64,000 nucleotides of DNA from Jeongeupia naejangsanensis (lineage in GTDB: Bacteria > Pseudomonadota > Gammaproteobacteria > Burkholderiales > Chitinibacteraceae), in the NCBI RefSeq assembly GCF_016865585.1, contig NZ_JAESND010000003.1, forward strand, positions 248,001 through 312,000, given 5' to 3'. A program made the translations under genes and the position numbers. Under the pieces are notes generated by a model that was not told where the DNA came from, searched no databases, and worked only from the letters and a program-made list of their open reading frames with translations. Below, in pieces: positions 8,096 through 17,215 of this stretch. Numbering within the stretch: position 1 is the first letter of the stretch; each line of letters opens with the position of its first letter.

Positions 8096-9292
8096 ATGAC
8101 GCCGCGTTTCGGCCGCCGGTTGCTTGGGTTCGCGCTGGCCCTGTCGCTGTTGCTGCACCTGTCGGGCCTGTTCGGCGAGCTGGCACTGGCGTGGTGGGCG
8201 CGGCCGAGCGCCGATGCGACGCCGCTGCGCAAGGCGACGCAAAAACTGGCGGCACAGGAACTCGACGACGAAACGACCAGGCCGGCCGGGCTTGCCGGCG
8301 TCAAACCGGCGGACAAGCAGGTGGTCTATCTGCGGCCGCTGGCCGAGCTGATGCCGCCCAAGCCGGTCGCACCGCCGCCTGCCGCTACGCCGAAGCCGGC
8401 CAGCCGGCCCAAGCCGCGTCCGGTCAAGGTGGTCGCCAGTGCGCCGGTCGCAACGCCGGCCGTGGCCGGCGCGGCGGTCGGCAGTGCGGTGGCGACCGCT
8501 GCCGCGAGCATGCCGGCCAGTGCGCCGGCGCTTGCCGCTGCCAGCAAGCCCGCTGCCGCCGTATCGACGGAGGCCACGCGCACGGTCCATGCCAGCGCAC
8601 CGGCGGGTCTGGGCAAGCAGGCCAAGGCATTTCCGAAGAAGGTTGAAATTACCTACGTTTACGGCGTGTTCCCGGTCAGAATGACCTGGCGCGTCGATCA
8701 GGGTGATTACCGGCTCAAGCTCGCCGGCTCGCTGTTCGGCCGGACCCGGCTGATCGAAAGCGTCGGCACCGTCGGCAAGGACGGCGTCGTTCCGCAGCGC
8801 TTCTCGGACTACAAGGACGACAAGCTGCTGAACGAGGCGACGTTCGACTGGGATGCAAAAACGGTCACGCTGAACGACAAGGGCAACCTGAAAACGGCCG
8901 ACATCTCTCCGGGCGACCAGGATCTGTTTTCGGCCGCGTTCCAGTTCGCGCTGCAGGGCGCGAAGATGAAGAACTTCACCTTCGCGATGGTCAGCGGCCG
9001 CAAGCTCTATCCGGAAGTCGCATTCGAGATTCGCGGCGAGACCACGCTGAGGCTGGGTGACCAGCATGTCGACGTGATCCTGTTGCACGGCGAGTTCGAG
9101 GACCGGATTTTCGATTTCTGGCTGGCGCCGCAGTGGAACAACATGCCGGTCCGCATCCAGCTGACGCTGGGCAAGGACAGCAGCAGTTTCGACATCCTCG
9201 CCAACGCGATCACGATCAACGGCGAGCAGGTGCTCAAGCCGCTTTCGTCGACCAACGGAACGGTCGACCGCAACAACCCGCAGCTGCGCTAG
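8096..9292 (+). CDS. DUF3108 envelope protein with Pro/Ala-rich linker, 398 aa
   Basis: An N-terminal membrane helix (residues 8-28, LLGFALALSLLLHLSGLFGEL) anchors the protein. Residues 80-180 are a low-complexity Pro/Ala/Lys linker of the kind seen in TonB and other periplasm-spanning proteins (PKPVAPPP, KPASRPKPRP). The C-terminal 200 residues match the DUF3108 pattern: ITYVYGVFPVRMTWRV, then RTRLIESVGTVGKDGVVPQRF and late DVILLHGEFEDRIFDFWLAP. DUF3108 domains are beta-rich and periplasmic with unknown ligand. It often follows purN in betaproteobacteria. Function unknown. Confidence 0.85.
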   Translation: MTPRFGRRLLGFALALSLLLHLSGLFGELALAWWARPSADATPLRKATQKLAAQELDDETTRPAGLAGVKPADKQVVYLRPLAELMPPKPVAPPPAATPKPASRPKPRPVKVVASAPVATPAVAGAAVGSAVATAAASMPASAPALAAASKPAAAVSTEATRTVHASAPAGLGKQAKAFPKKVEITYVYGVFPVRMTWRVDQGDYRLKLAGSLFGRTRLIESVGTVGKDGVVPQRFSDYKDDKLLNEATFDWDAKTVTLNDKGNLKTADISPGDQDLFSAAFQFALQGAKMKNFTFAMVSGRKLYPEVAFEIRGETTLRLGDQHVDVILLHGEFEDRIFDFWLAPQWNNMPVRIQLTLGKDSSSFDILANAITINGEQVLKPLSSTNGTVDRNNPQLR

Positions 9293-9321
9293 CCGCAGCT
9301 GCCAGACTGGCGGGCTGCGGC
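9292..9321 (+). other. Strong hairpin after the DUF3108 gene, no T-run
   Basis: GCCGCAGC pairs with GCTGCGGC around an inner stem, beginning at the stop codon. Without a T-run it is not a standard intrinsic terminator; it may pause polymerase or protect the transcript end. Confidence 0.35.
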
Positions 9322-9372
9322 CCGCACCGATTAACGCTGGTGTGAACCCGCTTTCGCCGCTACAACGCTGAT

Positions 9373-10629
9373 ATGAACAAGACCCAATTCGATGCCATTC
9401 TCGACGTGCTGCACACCGTGCTGCCGTTCACCGCGCCGGCCGACGTATGCCTGTCGCGCTACTTCCGTGATCACCCCAAGCTGGGCGCACGCGATCGCGC
9501 CGAAATCGCCGAAACCGTTTTCGGCCTCTTGCGCCACCTGCCTCGGCTGAAGTGGGCGTGCGGCGAAAAGGCCGGCGTCATCGACTGGATGGTCGCCTAC
9601 TGGGCGGCGGTCGAAAAGCGCAACCTCAAGGAGCTGACGGCGATTTTCGATACCCGCCGGATGGAGCAGGCCAAGGAATACAAGGCAGTGCGCTGGGATG
9701 AAGCACCGCTGGCGGTGCGTGCCGCGCTGCCGCAGTGGACGGTCGACGCGATGCTCGCCGACGGTTTTGACGAGGCCGCCATCCTCGAAACCGGCAGGGC
9801 CATGCTGCAGTCGGCGCCGCTGGATCTGCGCGCCAATACGCTGAAGATGAAGCGCGAACCGGTGCAGACCGAGCTGGCCGCGCAGGGCATCGAGTCGGTG
9901 CCGACGCCGTTTTCGCCGTGGGGCCTGCGCGTCACCGGCAAGCCGGGGCTGTCGCGCCTGAACTTGTTCAAGGAAGGCGCGTTCGAAGTCCAGGACGAGG
10001 GCAGCCAGTTGCTGGCGTTGCTGACCGGTGCCAAGCGCGGCCAGATGATTGCCGATTTCTGTGCCGGCGCAGGCGGGAAGACGCTGGCGATCGGCGCGAT
10101 GATGCAGTCGTCGGGTTCGTTGTACGCGTTCGATATTTCCGAAAAGCGCCTGTCGAACCTCAAGCCGCGTCTTGCGCGTTCGGGCCTCTCGAACGTCCGG
10201 CCACAGCTGATCGCGAGCGAGAACGACACCAAGATCAAGCGTCTGGCCGGCAAGATGGATGCGGTGCTGGTCGACGCGCCGTGCTCGGGCCTGGGTACGC
10301 TGCGCCGCAATCCGGACCTGAAGTACCGTCAGAGCGCGCAGAGCGTCGTCGAACTCAATGCGAAGCAGGCGAGCATTCTGGCGTCGGCCTCGCGGCTGGT
10401 GAAGGCCGGTGGCCGTCTGGTTTACGCGACCTGCAGTTTCCTGCCGAGCGAAAACCGCAAGATTGTCGATGCCTTCCTCGCCGCGCATCCGGAGTTCCAG
10501 CTGCTCGACGTGCGCGAGCTGCTGACGAAGGAAAAGATCGAGCTGGCGCTCGACAACGAATGCATGCAGCTGTCGCCGATGCAGCACGGTACCGACGGTT
10601 TCTTTGCCGCGGTCATGCAGCGAATCTGA
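9373..10629 (+). CDS. RsmB/NOP-family RNA cytosine-C5 methyltransferase, 418 aa
   Basis: The enzyme methylates carbon 5 of a cytosine in rRNA (RsmB acts on 16S C967) or tRNA using SAM. The SAM-binding loop is DFCAGAGGKT. The motif IV cysteine is C304 in DAPCSGLGTLRRNPD, and the motif VI nucleophile is C354 in ATCSFLPSEN, so both catalytic cysteines are present. The N-terminal 130 residues resemble the NusB-like domain of RsmB. Because paralogues exist in the family, the target base is not certain. It converges on sspB with a shared terminator. Confidence 0.88.
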   Translation: MNKTQFDAILDVLHTVLPFTAPADVCLSRYFRDHPKLGARDRAEIAETVFGLLRHLPRLKWACGEKAGVIDWMVAYWAAVEKRNLKELTAIFDTRRMEQAKEYKAVRWDEAPLAVRAALPQWTVDAMLADGFDEAAILETGRAMLQSAPLDLRANTLKMKREPVQTELAAQGIESVPTPFSPWGLRVTGKPGLSRLNLFKEGAFEVQDEGSQLLALLTGAKRGQMIADFCAGAGGKTLAIGAMMQSSGSLYAFDISEKRLSNLKPRLARSGLSNVRPQLIASENDTKIKRLAGKMDAVLVDAPCSGLGTLRRNPDLKYRQSAQSVVELNAKQASILASASRLVKAGGRLVYATCSFLPSENRKIVDAFLAAHPEFQLLDVRELLTKEKIELALDNECMQLSPMQHGTDGFFAAVMQRI

Positions 10630-10643
10630 GCCTGAACGTTGCC

Positions 10644-10677
10644 AAAAACAAAGCCCGCGAATGCGGGCTTTGTTTTT
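10644..10677. terminator. Bidirectional intrinsic terminator, 15-bp stem
   Basis: A perfect stem AAAAACAAAGCCCGC/GCGGGCTTTGTTTTT with loop GAAT lies between the convergent methyltransferase and sspB genes. It has A- and T-runs on both sides and overlaps the last two bases of the sspB stop. Confidence 0.92.
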
Positions 10678-11110
10678 ACTTGACCACCCGCAGCGACGGG
10701 CGGCCGCCGCTGGGACGGGAGGGGGGCGGCTCGTCGCCACCGTCGTCCTTGCTTGCCGGCGCGCTTTCGGGGGCGTCTTCCTGCTCGCCGTCGGCCGGGC
10801 CTTCGTACTCGAAACCCATGCCTTCGCCGTTCTCGCGCGAGAAGATCGACACGACCGCGCCGACCGGGATGGTGATGTCACGCGAGACGCCGTTGAAGCG
10901 TGCCGAGAAACTGACGTAGTCGTTGCCCAGATTCAGGTTGCGCGTCGCGTTGTAGCTGATGTTCAGCACGATCTCGCCGTTCTTCACGTATTCCATCGGC
11001 ACCTGCATCTTGCCGCGTACGGCAACGACGAGGTAGGGCGTGAAGTCGTGGTCGGAGCACCACTCGTGGATCGCACGGATCAGATAAGGCTTGGTCGAAA
11101 CGGATTGCAT
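10676..11110 (-). CDS. sspB: ClpXP protease specificity-enhancing factor SspB
   Basis: SspB delivers ssrA-tagged proteins from stalled ribosomes to ClpXP. The substrate-binding core is residues 1-105 (KPYLIRAIHEWCSDHDFTPY, VVAVRGKMQVPMEY, EIVLNISYNATRNL, ISFSAR-like VSFSARFNG). A long, flexible, acidic Asp/Glu/Pro tail follows. The last residues, RPSLRVVK, match the short hydrophobic/basic XB motif (LRVVK) that docks on the ClpX zinc domain. The gene follows sspA with a 52-base gap and is co-transcribed with it, as in E. coli. Confidence 0.95.
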   Translation of the reverse strand: MQSVSTKPYLIRAIHEWCSDHDFTPYLVVAVRGKMQVPMEYVKNGEIVLNISYNATRNLNLGNDYVSFSARFNGVSRDITIPVGAVVSIFSRENGEGMGFEYEGPADGEQEDAPESAPASKDDGGDEPPPSRPSGGRPSLRVVK

Positions 11111-11162
11111 GGCCAGCGTCCTCGGGTGAACAAGACGGCCGGGACCAGCCCGGCCGCACGAC

Positions 11163-11768
11163 TTACTTGCGCATCGCCTTTTCGTTCGGGGTCAGCGAAT
11201 CGATGAAGGCCTGGCGGCTGAACAGGCGCTCGGCGTACTTGAGGATCGGTACCAGCGGCTTGGTCATTTCGATGCCGTAGTGTTCGAGACGCCACAGCAG
11301 CGGTGCGATCGCGACGTCGAGCATCGAGAATTCCTCGCCCAGCATGTGCTTCTGCTTGGTGAACAGCGGTGCGATCTGGGTCAGGCTGTCGCGCACGGCG
11401 ACACGGGCGGCATCGAGGGTTTTCTTGGTGGCGGCGCCGTCTTCGAGCGTTTTCATGTGCACGAAGAGTTCGCGCTCGAAGTTGAACAGCATCAGCCGTG
11501 CACGGGCACGCATGACCGGGTCGGCCGGCATCAGCTGCGGGTGCGGGAAACGTTCGTCGATGTATTCGTTGATGATGTTCGATTCGTACAGGGTCAGGTC
11601 ACGTTCGACCAGTACCGGGACTTCGTTGTACGGATTCATCACCGCGAGGTCTTCCGGCATGCTGTGCGTGTCGACATCGAGAATTTCGAAATCCATGCCC
11701 TTTTCGAACAGGACGATGCGGCAACGGTGGCTGAACGGGCACGAGGTACCGGAGTAAAGCTTCATCAT
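11163..11768 (-). CDS. sspA: Stringent starvation protein A, glutathione S-transferase fold
   Basis: SspA is a GST-fold protein that binds RNA polymerase and helps acid and stationary-phase gene expression. The N-terminal thioredoxin-like domain has LYSGTSCPFSHRCRIVL, NPYNEVPVLVERDLTLYESNIINEYI in two halves, and the family-typical MPADP turn. The helical C-terminal domain ends in PNEKAMRK. Length is 201 aa, normal for proteobacterial SspA. Two adjacent Met codons leave the start uncertain by one residue. A TAGAAT-like -10 (minus strand, 11805-11810) lies about 40 bases upstream. Confidence 0.94.
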   Translation of the reverse strand: MMKLYSGTSCPFSHRCRIVLFEKGMDFEILDVDTHSMPEDLAVMNPYNEVPVLVERDLTLYESNIINEYIDERFPHPQLMPADPVMRARARLMLFNFERELFVHMKTLEDGAATKKTLDAARVAVRDSLTQIAPLFTKQKHMLGEEFSMLDVAIAPLLWRLEHYGIEMTKPLVPILKYAERLFSRQAFIDSLTPNEKAMRK

Positions 11769-11881
11769 GGCGATGGAATTCCCAGGGTGGATGCAATGGC
11801 GCCGATTCTAGCGATTTCGCCATCGATAAGCCAGAAAAAATGACCTAATCCATTGATATTTAATAATTTTTACGAAAAAAG

Positions 11882-11910
11882 AAAAAGGCGCCCGGAGGCG
11901 CCTTTTTGCT
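11882..11910 (-). terminator. Intrinsic terminator after petC
   Basis: The stem AAAAAGGCGCC/GGCGCCTTTTT with loop CGGA is followed by T-rich sequence in the minus direction. It lies just beyond the cytochrome c1 stop and ends the petABC transcript before the sspA promoter. Confidence 0.85.
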
Positions 11911-11922
11911 GGTTTCCGGTGC

Positions 11923-12699
11923 TCAGTGCACGTCGCGCCAGTATTCCTTCTTCAGCAGGTAGGTGATCGGAATCAGGATGAACAGCAGGAACAGCAGGAC
12001 GCCGTAGCCGATCTGCTGGCGCTTCACCTGTGCCGGCTCGCCCATGTAGACGAGGTAGCTGACCAGATCGCCGACGCGCTTGTCGAACTCGTGCTGATCA
12101 TACTGGTTGTTCTCGCCAACCTGGGTCAACAGGCCCGGCTTCACCAGCTTCAGGCCTTCGAGCACCTTTTCGTCCTTGCCGTCGTGGCCCTTGACCGTCT
12201 TGTAGACCGGCTCCTGGATGCCCTGCAGCTCCCACAGCACGTGCGGCATGCCGACCTTGTCGAAGGCGAGGTTGTTCCAGCCGGTCGGACGCGAGTCGTC
12301 ACGGTAGAAACCGCGCAGATAGGTGTAGAGCCAGTCTGCGCCGCGCGAACGGGCGATCAGCGACAGGTCCGGCGGGGTGGCGCCAAACCATTCCTTGGCA
12401 TCGTGCGCCTGCATCGCGACCTTCATCGGATCGCCGACCTTGTCGGTCGCGAACATCAGGTTGGCCTTGATCTGGTCTTCGGTCAGGCCGATGTCCTGCA
12501 GCCGGTTGTAGCGCATGTTGATGGCGCCGTGACACGACAGGCAGTAGTTGGCGAAGGTCTGGGCGCCGCGCTGGAGGCCCTCGACGTCACGCAGGTTGAC
12601 GGGGGCCTTGTCCAGATGGACGCCGCCCTCGCTGGCGAAGCCGGCAACCGGGACGAGGAGTGCCACGGCGGCCAGGAAACGACGGAATTGCTTGGTCAT
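11923..12699 (-). CDS. petC: Ubiquinol-cytochrome c reductase, cytochrome c1
   Basis: Cytochrome c1 carries electrons from the Rieske protein to soluble cytochrome c. A signal peptide (to about A22) is followed by the covalent heme site C53-LSC-H57. The sixth ligand is probably M151 in VGMPHVLWELQG. A C-terminal membrane anchor (YGVLLFLLFILIPITYLL) ends in KKEYWRDVH. Last gene of the petABC operon, 16 bases after petB. Length 258 aa fits the betaproteobacterial form. Confidence 0.95.
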   Translation of the reverse strand: MTKQFRRFLAAVALLVPVAGFASEGGVHLDKAPVNLRDVEGLQRGAQTFANYCLSCHGAINMRYNRLQDIGLTEDQIKANLMFATDKVGDPMKVAMQAHDAKEWFGATPPDLSLIARSRGADWLYTYLRGFYRDDSRPTGWNNLAFDKVGMPHVLWELQGIQEPVYKTVKGHDGKDEKVLEGLKLVKPGLLTQVGENNQYDQHEFDKRVGDLVSYLVYMGEPAQVKRQQIGYGVLLFLLFILIPITYLLKKEYWRDVH

Positions 12700-12715
12700 T
12701 TGTGGTCGTCCTCAA

Positions 12716-14068
12716 TCAAACCAGTTTCGCGAAAATCGCGGCGCCGAGGAAGGTCACCAGCATCAGGATGCCGAAGATCATCTGGCGGCGGCCGTTGGTG
12801 TCGGTCACGCGTTCCGGCACCGGCAGCGTCTGGCCCCAGCGGGTGTAGAACGGCATGCCGAGGAAGAAGGCGAAGTAGATTACCGAGAACACCTGCGACA
12901 GGATGGTACGCAGGCCGTCCGGCGGCAGCGCGCCGAGAATGCCGAGACCGAAGAACGCGACGAGGAAGACGGCCAGAATCCACTTGAAGAAAGCCGGGCG
13001 ATAGCGGATCGACTTGACCGGGCTGCGGTCGAGCCACGGCAGGAAGGCAATCACCACCACCGCAGCGCCCATGGCCAGCACGCCCCAGACTTGGGTGCCG
13101 AGGAAGGACGGAATCGCGCGCAGGATCGCGTAGAACGGCGTGAAGTACCACACCGGCGCAATGTGCGGCGGCGTCTTCAGCGGGTCGGCCGGGATGAAGT
13201 TGTTGTCTTCGAGGAAGTAACCGAACATGTTCGGGAAGAAGAACACGATGGTGGTGAACACCGCGAGGAAGACCGCGACACCGAAGATGTCCTTCACCGT
13301 GTAGTACGGGTGGAACGGGATGCCGTCGAGCGGAATGCCGGTCTTCGGGTCCTTGTTCTTCTTGATCTCTACGCCGTCCGGGTTGTTCGAGCCGACTTCG
13401 TGCAGCGCGACCAGGTGGGCGACGACCAGCGCCAGCAGCACCAGCGGTACGGCGATGACGTGCAGCGCGAAGAAGCGGTTCAGCGTGACGTCGGAAACGA
13501 CGAAGTCACCACGGATGAAGGTCGACAGATCCGGACCGATGATCGGCAGCGAAGCGAACAGGTTGACGATGACCTGTGCGCCCCAGAACGACATCTGGCC
13601 CCACGGCAGCAGGTAGCCGAGGAAGGCTTCGGCCATCAGGCACAGGAAGATCAGCGTGCCGAACACCCAGACCAGCTCGCGCGGTTTCTGGTACGAGCCG
13701 TAGATCAGGCCGCGGAACATGTGCAGATAGACGACGACGAAGAACATCGAGGCGCCGGTCGAGTGCATGTAGCGGATGATCCAGCCGCCCGCGACGTCGC
13801 GCATGATGTACTCGACCGAGTTGAACGCGACCGAGACGTTGGTGCCCGGGATCAGGCTGCCGTCCGGCTTGTAGTTCATCGTCAGGAAGATGCCGGTGAC
13901 GATCTGGATCACCAGGACCAGCATCGCCAGCGAGCCGAAGAAGTACCAGAAGTTGAAGTTTTTCGGCGCGTAGTATTCCGATACGTGCGCCTTCCAGGTC
14001 GACGTCAGCGGAAAACGATCGTCGACCCAGTTCAGGACCTGTTGTCCTACTTGTTGTGCCTTGCTCAT
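12716..14068 (-). CDS. petB: Ubiquinol-cytochrome c reductase, cytochrome b
   Basis: Cytochrome b holds both hemes b and the quinone sites of complex III in the inner membrane. The 450-aa protein has eight membrane helices. Landmarks are GGWIIRYMHSTGASMFF, YLLPWGQMSFWGAQVI, the ef-loop PVWYFTPFYAILRAIP of the Qo site and a late RFFALHVIAVPLVL with heme-ligand His. The PVWY form replaces PEWY of mitochondria and is known from beta- and gammaproteobacteria. Second gene of petABC. Confidence 0.97.
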   Translation of the reverse strand: MSKAQQVGQQVLNWVDDRFPLTSTWKAHVSEYYAPKNFNFWYFFGSLAMLVLVIQIVTGIFLTMNYKPDGSLIPGTNVSVAFNSVEYIMRDVAGGWIIRYMHSTGASMFFVVVYLHMFRGLIYGSYQKPRELVWVFGTLIFLCLMAEAFLGYLLPWGQMSFWGAQVIVNLFASLPIIGPDLSTFIRGDFVVSDVTLNRFFALHVIAVPLVLLALVVAHLVALHEVGSNNPDGVEIKKNKDPKTGIPLDGIPFHPYYTVKDIFGVAVFLAVFTTIVFFFPNMFGYFLEDNNFIPADPLKTPPHIAPVWYFTPFYAILRAIPSFLGTQVWGVLAMGAAVVVIAFLPWLDRSPVKSIRYRPAFFKWILAVFLVAFFGLGILGALPPDGLRTILSQVFSVIYFAFFLGMPFYTRWGQTLPVPERVTDTNGRRQMIFGILMLVTFLGAAIFAKLV

Positions 14069-14086
14069 GCCTCAGCTCCCCTTGCC

Positions 14087-14665
14087 TTATTCGCCGACCA
14101 TGATCCGGGTGTCGGACAGGTATTTGTAGGGCGGAATGTCGAGGTTCTTCGGCGCCGGGACGCCCGAATAGACCCGACCTGCGAGGTCGTATTTGGAGCC
14201 GTGACAGGGGCAGTAGTAGCCGCCGAGCCAGTCGCCGCCGAGGTCAGCCGGGCCGAGGTCCGGACGGAAGGTCGGCGAACAGCCCAGATGGGTACAGACG
14301 CCGACCGCGACGAGGATTTCCGGCTTGATCGAACGTGCTTCGTTCTTGCAGTTGTCCGGCTGGACGCTGCCGTCCGACTTCGGGTCGAGCAGTTTCGGGT
14401 CGAGCTTGGGCAGGTTGGCGAGCATTTCCGGCGTGCGTTTGAGCACCCAGACCGGCTTGCCGCGCCATTCGACGTTGATCTGCTGGCCCAATTCGAGCTT
14501 GCTGATATCCACTTCGACCGGTGCGCCTGCTGCTTTGGCGCGCTCGGACGGCAGGAAGCTCGCGATGAACGGTGTCGCAATCCCTGCGACCGCACCGGCG
14601 CCTGCTACGCCGGTGGCAATCAGCAGGAAGCGCCGTTTGCTGTTATCGACTTGCTGGTCACTCAT
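14087..14665 (-). CDS. petA: Ubiquinol-cytochrome c reductase, Rieske iron-sulfur subunit
   Basis: First gene of the bc1 operon. The N-terminus has a Tat-type signal anchor, SKRRFLLIATGV, with Lys in place of the first Arg of the twin-arginine pair, then a membrane helix. The [2Fe-2S] ligands are in CTHLGCSP and CPCHGSKYD, with the disulfide cysteines in the same two motifs. ATG 14665 is preferred over an in-frame TTG two codons upstream. 192 aa, normal for the family. Confidence 0.96.
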   Translation of the reverse strand: MSDQQVDNSKRRFLLIATGVAGAGAVAGIATPFIASFLPSERAKAAGAPVEVDISKLELGQQINVEWRGKPVWVLKRTPEMLANLPKLDPKLLDPKSDGSVQPDNCKNEARSIKPEILVAVGVCTHLGCSPTFRPDLGPADLGGDWLGGYYCPCHGSKYDLAGRVYSGVPAPKNLDIPPYKYLSDTRIMVGE

Positions 14666-14706
14666 ACCCAATCCCTGATGTTTGGAACTTATACCTAAAC
14701 CCGTGA

Positions 14707-14750
14707 ATTCTACCCGAGCGGCGAGGGAACAGGAAGCTGACCACGTGGTC
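14707..14750 (-). promoter_or_regulatory. Probable petABC promoter region with 12-bp palindrome
   Basis: On the minus strand a TAGAAT -10-like box (14712-14707) lies about 40 bases before the Rieske start. Just upstream is the perfect palindrome GACCACGTGGTC (14739-14750), in the place of a -35 or operator. No good -35 hexamer is visible, which would fit activator-dependent transcription. Confidence 0.4.
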
Positions 14751-14784
14751 GGCGTGGGTAAGAGGGTACGCTGGGACCAGCTTG

Positions 14785-15240
14785 CTACCGGCTTGCGCCG
14801 GTGCGCGCGTAACGCGGCAATTCGTCGTTGAGCTTGTCGGCGACCTGCGTGGTGATGTCGCTGACCGCTTCGCGCGTCGTGCCCGGGTAGCTGACCTGGA
14901 AGACACGTGCGGACAGTTTCCAGCCCTTGCCGACCGGGGTCAGTTCGTAGCGCATCCGGGCTTCGGTCGGTACCTTGGCCTTCGGTACCACCTGCTTGAA
15001 TTCGACGCGCTTGTCGGCGCGCGTCAGCACGCGCATGCCCTTCTGGGTCCGGTAGGCAACGACATCGTCGAGAATGGCTTGCGGCGTGCGGCCGTCGATG
15101 ACGATGCTCGGAACGGTTGCGGTCTGGGACTGCGTCTGGTCCGGGGCCGGTGTGCTGGCGGCTGGCGGCTGGACCGTCGGGGTGGCGCAGGCGGCAAGCA
15201 GCAGTGCCGCAGCGAGGGGCAGTAGATGACGGATGTTCAT
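14785..15240 (-). CDS. Hypothetical outer-membrane-type lipoprotein, 151 aa
   Basis: [19 protein letters not shown] is a lipoprotein signal with lipobox LAAC. A Pro/Thr/Gln-rich tether of about 25 residues follows, then a compact domain with VDG-type turns and [42 protein letters not shown] do not recognise the domain. The ATG overlaps the stop of the upstream nif3-like gene (ATGA), so the two are translated together. No Asp follows the lipid cysteine, so an outer-membrane destination is expected. Confidence 0.75.
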   Translation of the reverse strand: MNIRHLLPLAAALLLAACATPTVQPPAASTPAPDQTQSQTATVPSIVIDGRTPQAILDDVVAYRTQKGMRVLTRADKRVEFKQVVPKAKVPTEARMRYELTPVGKGWKLSARVFQVSYPGTTREAVSDITTQVADKLNDELPRYARTGASR

Positions 15241-15992
15241 ACCGGATTCTCGATGTCGAGATGAATGAGTTCCAGACCGAATCGGCTGGCCAGATGTTCC
15301 CCGAGCGAGCGCACGCCGTAACGCTCGGTGGCGTGATGTCCTGCTGCGATGAAGGCGACGCCGGTTTCGCGGGCGAGATGGGTGACGAATTCGGAGGCTT
15401 CGCCGGTCACGAAGGCGTCGATGCCCAGTTCGACCGCCTGGTGAAAGTAGCCCTGCGCGCCGCCGGTGCACCATGCCACACGCCGGACCGGCCTGGCTGC
15501 GTCGCCGATCACTAGCGGTGCGCGATCGAGTGCGCTAGCGGTGCGAGCGGTAAAGTCGGCCAGCGTGCAGGGCTCGGCAAGTTCGCCCAGCCAGCCGAGA
15601 TCCTGCTCGCCGAAGCGGCCGGTTGCGTTCAGGCCCAGCAAGGCGCCGAGACGGGCGTTGTTGCCGAGTTCGGCGTGGGCATCGAGCGGCAGGTGGTAGG
15701 CGAGCAGATTCACGTCGGCCTTGAGCAGCGCGGCGATGCGGGCCTTCTTGGTGCCACGGATCGGTGCCGCTTCGCTTTTCCAGAAGTAGCCGTGGTGGAC
15801 CAGCAGCGTATCGGCCTCCGCGGCGATTGCCGCGTCGACGGCGGCCTGGCTTGCGGTGACCGCCGTAGCGATTTTCCGGACCGAATCCCGGCCCTCGACC
15901 TGCAGGCCGTTCGGACAATAGTCCCGGAATCGGTCAACCGCGAGCAGTTGTCCGATATAATTTTCCAATTCGAATCTTGCGATCAACGTCAT
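15237..15992 (-). CDS. Nif3-like dinuclear metal-binding protein (YbgI family)
   Basis: The family forms toroidal hexamers with a two-metal site; its cellular role is unsettled (GTP cyclohydrolase type 1-like fold, metal insertion or hydrolase proposals). Metal-ligand motifs are visible: [27 protein letters not shown] and the late [20 protein letters not shown]. Also visible are [12 protein letters not shown] and [11 protein letters not shown] 15992 gives the usual start before [10 protein letters not shown]; the frame is open further upstream but runs antisense into the neighbouring protease gene. Only 7 bases separate its start from the divergent protease start. Confidence 0.9.
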   Translation of the reverse strand: MTLIARFELENYIGQLLAVDRFRDYCPNGLQVEGRDSVRKIATAVTASQAAVDAAIAAEADTLLVHHGYFWKSEAAPIRGTKKARIAALLKADVNLLAYHLPLDAHAELGNNARLGALLGLNATGRFGEQDLGWLGELAEPCTLADFTARTASALDRAPLVIGDAARPVRRVAWCTGGAQGYFHQAVELGIDAFVTGEASEFVTHLARETGVAFIAAGHHATERYGVRSLGEHLASRFGLELIHLDIENPV

Positions 15993-15999
15993 TCTGCCG

Positions 16000-17151
16000 A
16001 TGAAAAAGCTATGGTTGATTTTCGCACAAACCGCCACGATCGGCCTCGCGGTCTGGTTCGTGCTCACGCTGGTCGCCCCGCAGTGGCTGCCGCGGCCGGT
16101 TGCCAATGTCGTGACGGTGCGCCAGGCGCCGGCCGACGCATCTGCGCCGGTCGTCACGCCTGACAGCTATCACGACGCGGCACATCGGGCGATGCCCGCC
16201 GTGGTGAACATCTACACGGCCAAGGACGTGAAGGCGCGCAGCCACCCGTTGCTGAACGACCCGTTCTTCAAGCGCTTCTTCGACGACCGCTTTGGCGGCG
16301 ACGAAACGCAGCGGACCTCCAGCCTCGGTTCGGGCGTCATCGTTTCGGATCGCGGCTATATCGTCACCAACAACCACGTCGTCGAATCGGCCGACGAAAT
16401 CGAGGTTGCACTCGCCGACGGGCGGACCGCCGAAGCCAAGATCATCGGCAGCGATCCGGATACGGACATCGCGGTGATCAAGGTCGACCTCGACAAGCTG
16501 CCGACGCTGGCCTTTGCCGACGTCAACCGCATGCAGGTCGGCGACGTGGTGCTGGCGATCGGCAACCCCTTCGGCGTCGGCCAGACGGTGACGATGGGCA
16601 TCGTGTCGGCACTGGGGCGCTCGCAGCTGGGCATCAATACCTTCGAGAACTTCATCCAGACCGATGCGGCCATCAACCCGGGCAACTCGGGTGGTGCGCT
16701 GGTCGATACCCGTGGCAGCCTGGTCGGCATCAACACGGCGATCTATTCGCGCAGTGGCGGCTCGCTCGGCATCGGTTTCGCGATTCCGGCGACGACGGTC
16801 CGGCAGGTGATGGATGCGATCATCAAGGAGGGCGGCGTGACGCGCGGCTGGCTCGGCATCGAGGCGCAGGACGTGACGCCGGAACTGGCGGCTTCGTTCA
16901 AGCTGCCCGAAGCGCATGGCGCGCTGATCGCGGGCATCGTCCGTGCCGGTCCGGCCGATGCTGCCGGGATGCGCCCCGGCGACATCCTGCTCGCTATCAA
17001 CGGCCAGCCGGTGAAGGATTCGTCGGACATGCTCAACCAAATCGCCGGCCTCAAGCCGGACTCCAATGTGCCGATGGAAGTATTCCGTGCCGGCAAGGGC
17101 CAGACGGTGCAGGTGAAAATCGGCAAGCGGCCCCGGCTGAGCGGCCGATAG
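16000..17151 (+). CDS. DegS-like membrane-anchored serine protease with one PDZ domain
   Basis: A trypsin-like HtrA protease acting in the periplasm on misfolded or regulatory proteins. An N-terminal membrane anchor (residues 4-26) replaces a cleaved signal peptide. The catalytic triad is H126 (VTNNHVV), D156 (DTDIAVIKV) and S230 ([10 protein letters not shown]). One PDZ domain covers about 275-375 ([28 protein letters not shown]). A single PDZ and an anchor match DegS rather than the two-PDZ DegP/DegQ. No clear ribosome site precedes ATG 16000. Confidence 0.88.
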   Translation: MKKLWLIFAQTATIGLAVWFVLTLVAPQWLPRPVANVVTVRQAPADASAPVVTPDSYHDAAHRAMPAVVNIYTAKDVKARSHPLLNDPFFKRFFDDRFGGDETQRTSSLGSGVIVSDRGYIVTNNHVVESADEIEVALADGRTAEAKIIGSDPDTDIAVIKVDLDKLPTLAFADVNRMQVGDVVLAIGNPFGVGQTVTMGIVSALGRSQLGINTFENFIQTDAAINPGNSGGALVDTRGSLVGINTAIYSRSGGSLGIGFAIPATTVRQVMDAIIKEGGVTRGWLGIEAQDVTPELAASFKLPEAHGALIAGIVRAGPADAAGMRPGDILLAINGQPVKDSSDMLNQIAGLKPDSNVPMEVFRAGKGQTVQVKIGKRPRLSGR

Positions 17152-17173
17152 ATCGGTCTCGCCGACGCAGCAA

Positions 17174-17196
17174 AACGCCCCGCAATGCGGGGCGTT
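17174..17196. terminator. Terminator hairpin between the protease and antiporter genes
   Basis: AACGCCCCGC/GCGGGGCGTT (10 bp) with a three-base loop. The T-run is poor on the plus side, but GC strength and position between convergent genes support termination. Confidence 0.65.
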
Positions 17197-17215
17197 GTCG
17201 TTGGTCCGGGCCGGA

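Noticed and set aside
12716-14068. PVWY instead of PEWY in the cytochrome b Qo site
   Set aside because: Known natural variant in beta- and gammaproteobacteria, not an anomaly.
12548-14698. 716-residue plus-strand frame opposite petABC
   Set aside because: Covers three conserved bc1 genes in antisense; Arg/Glu/Asp/His-rich low-complexity product without motif.
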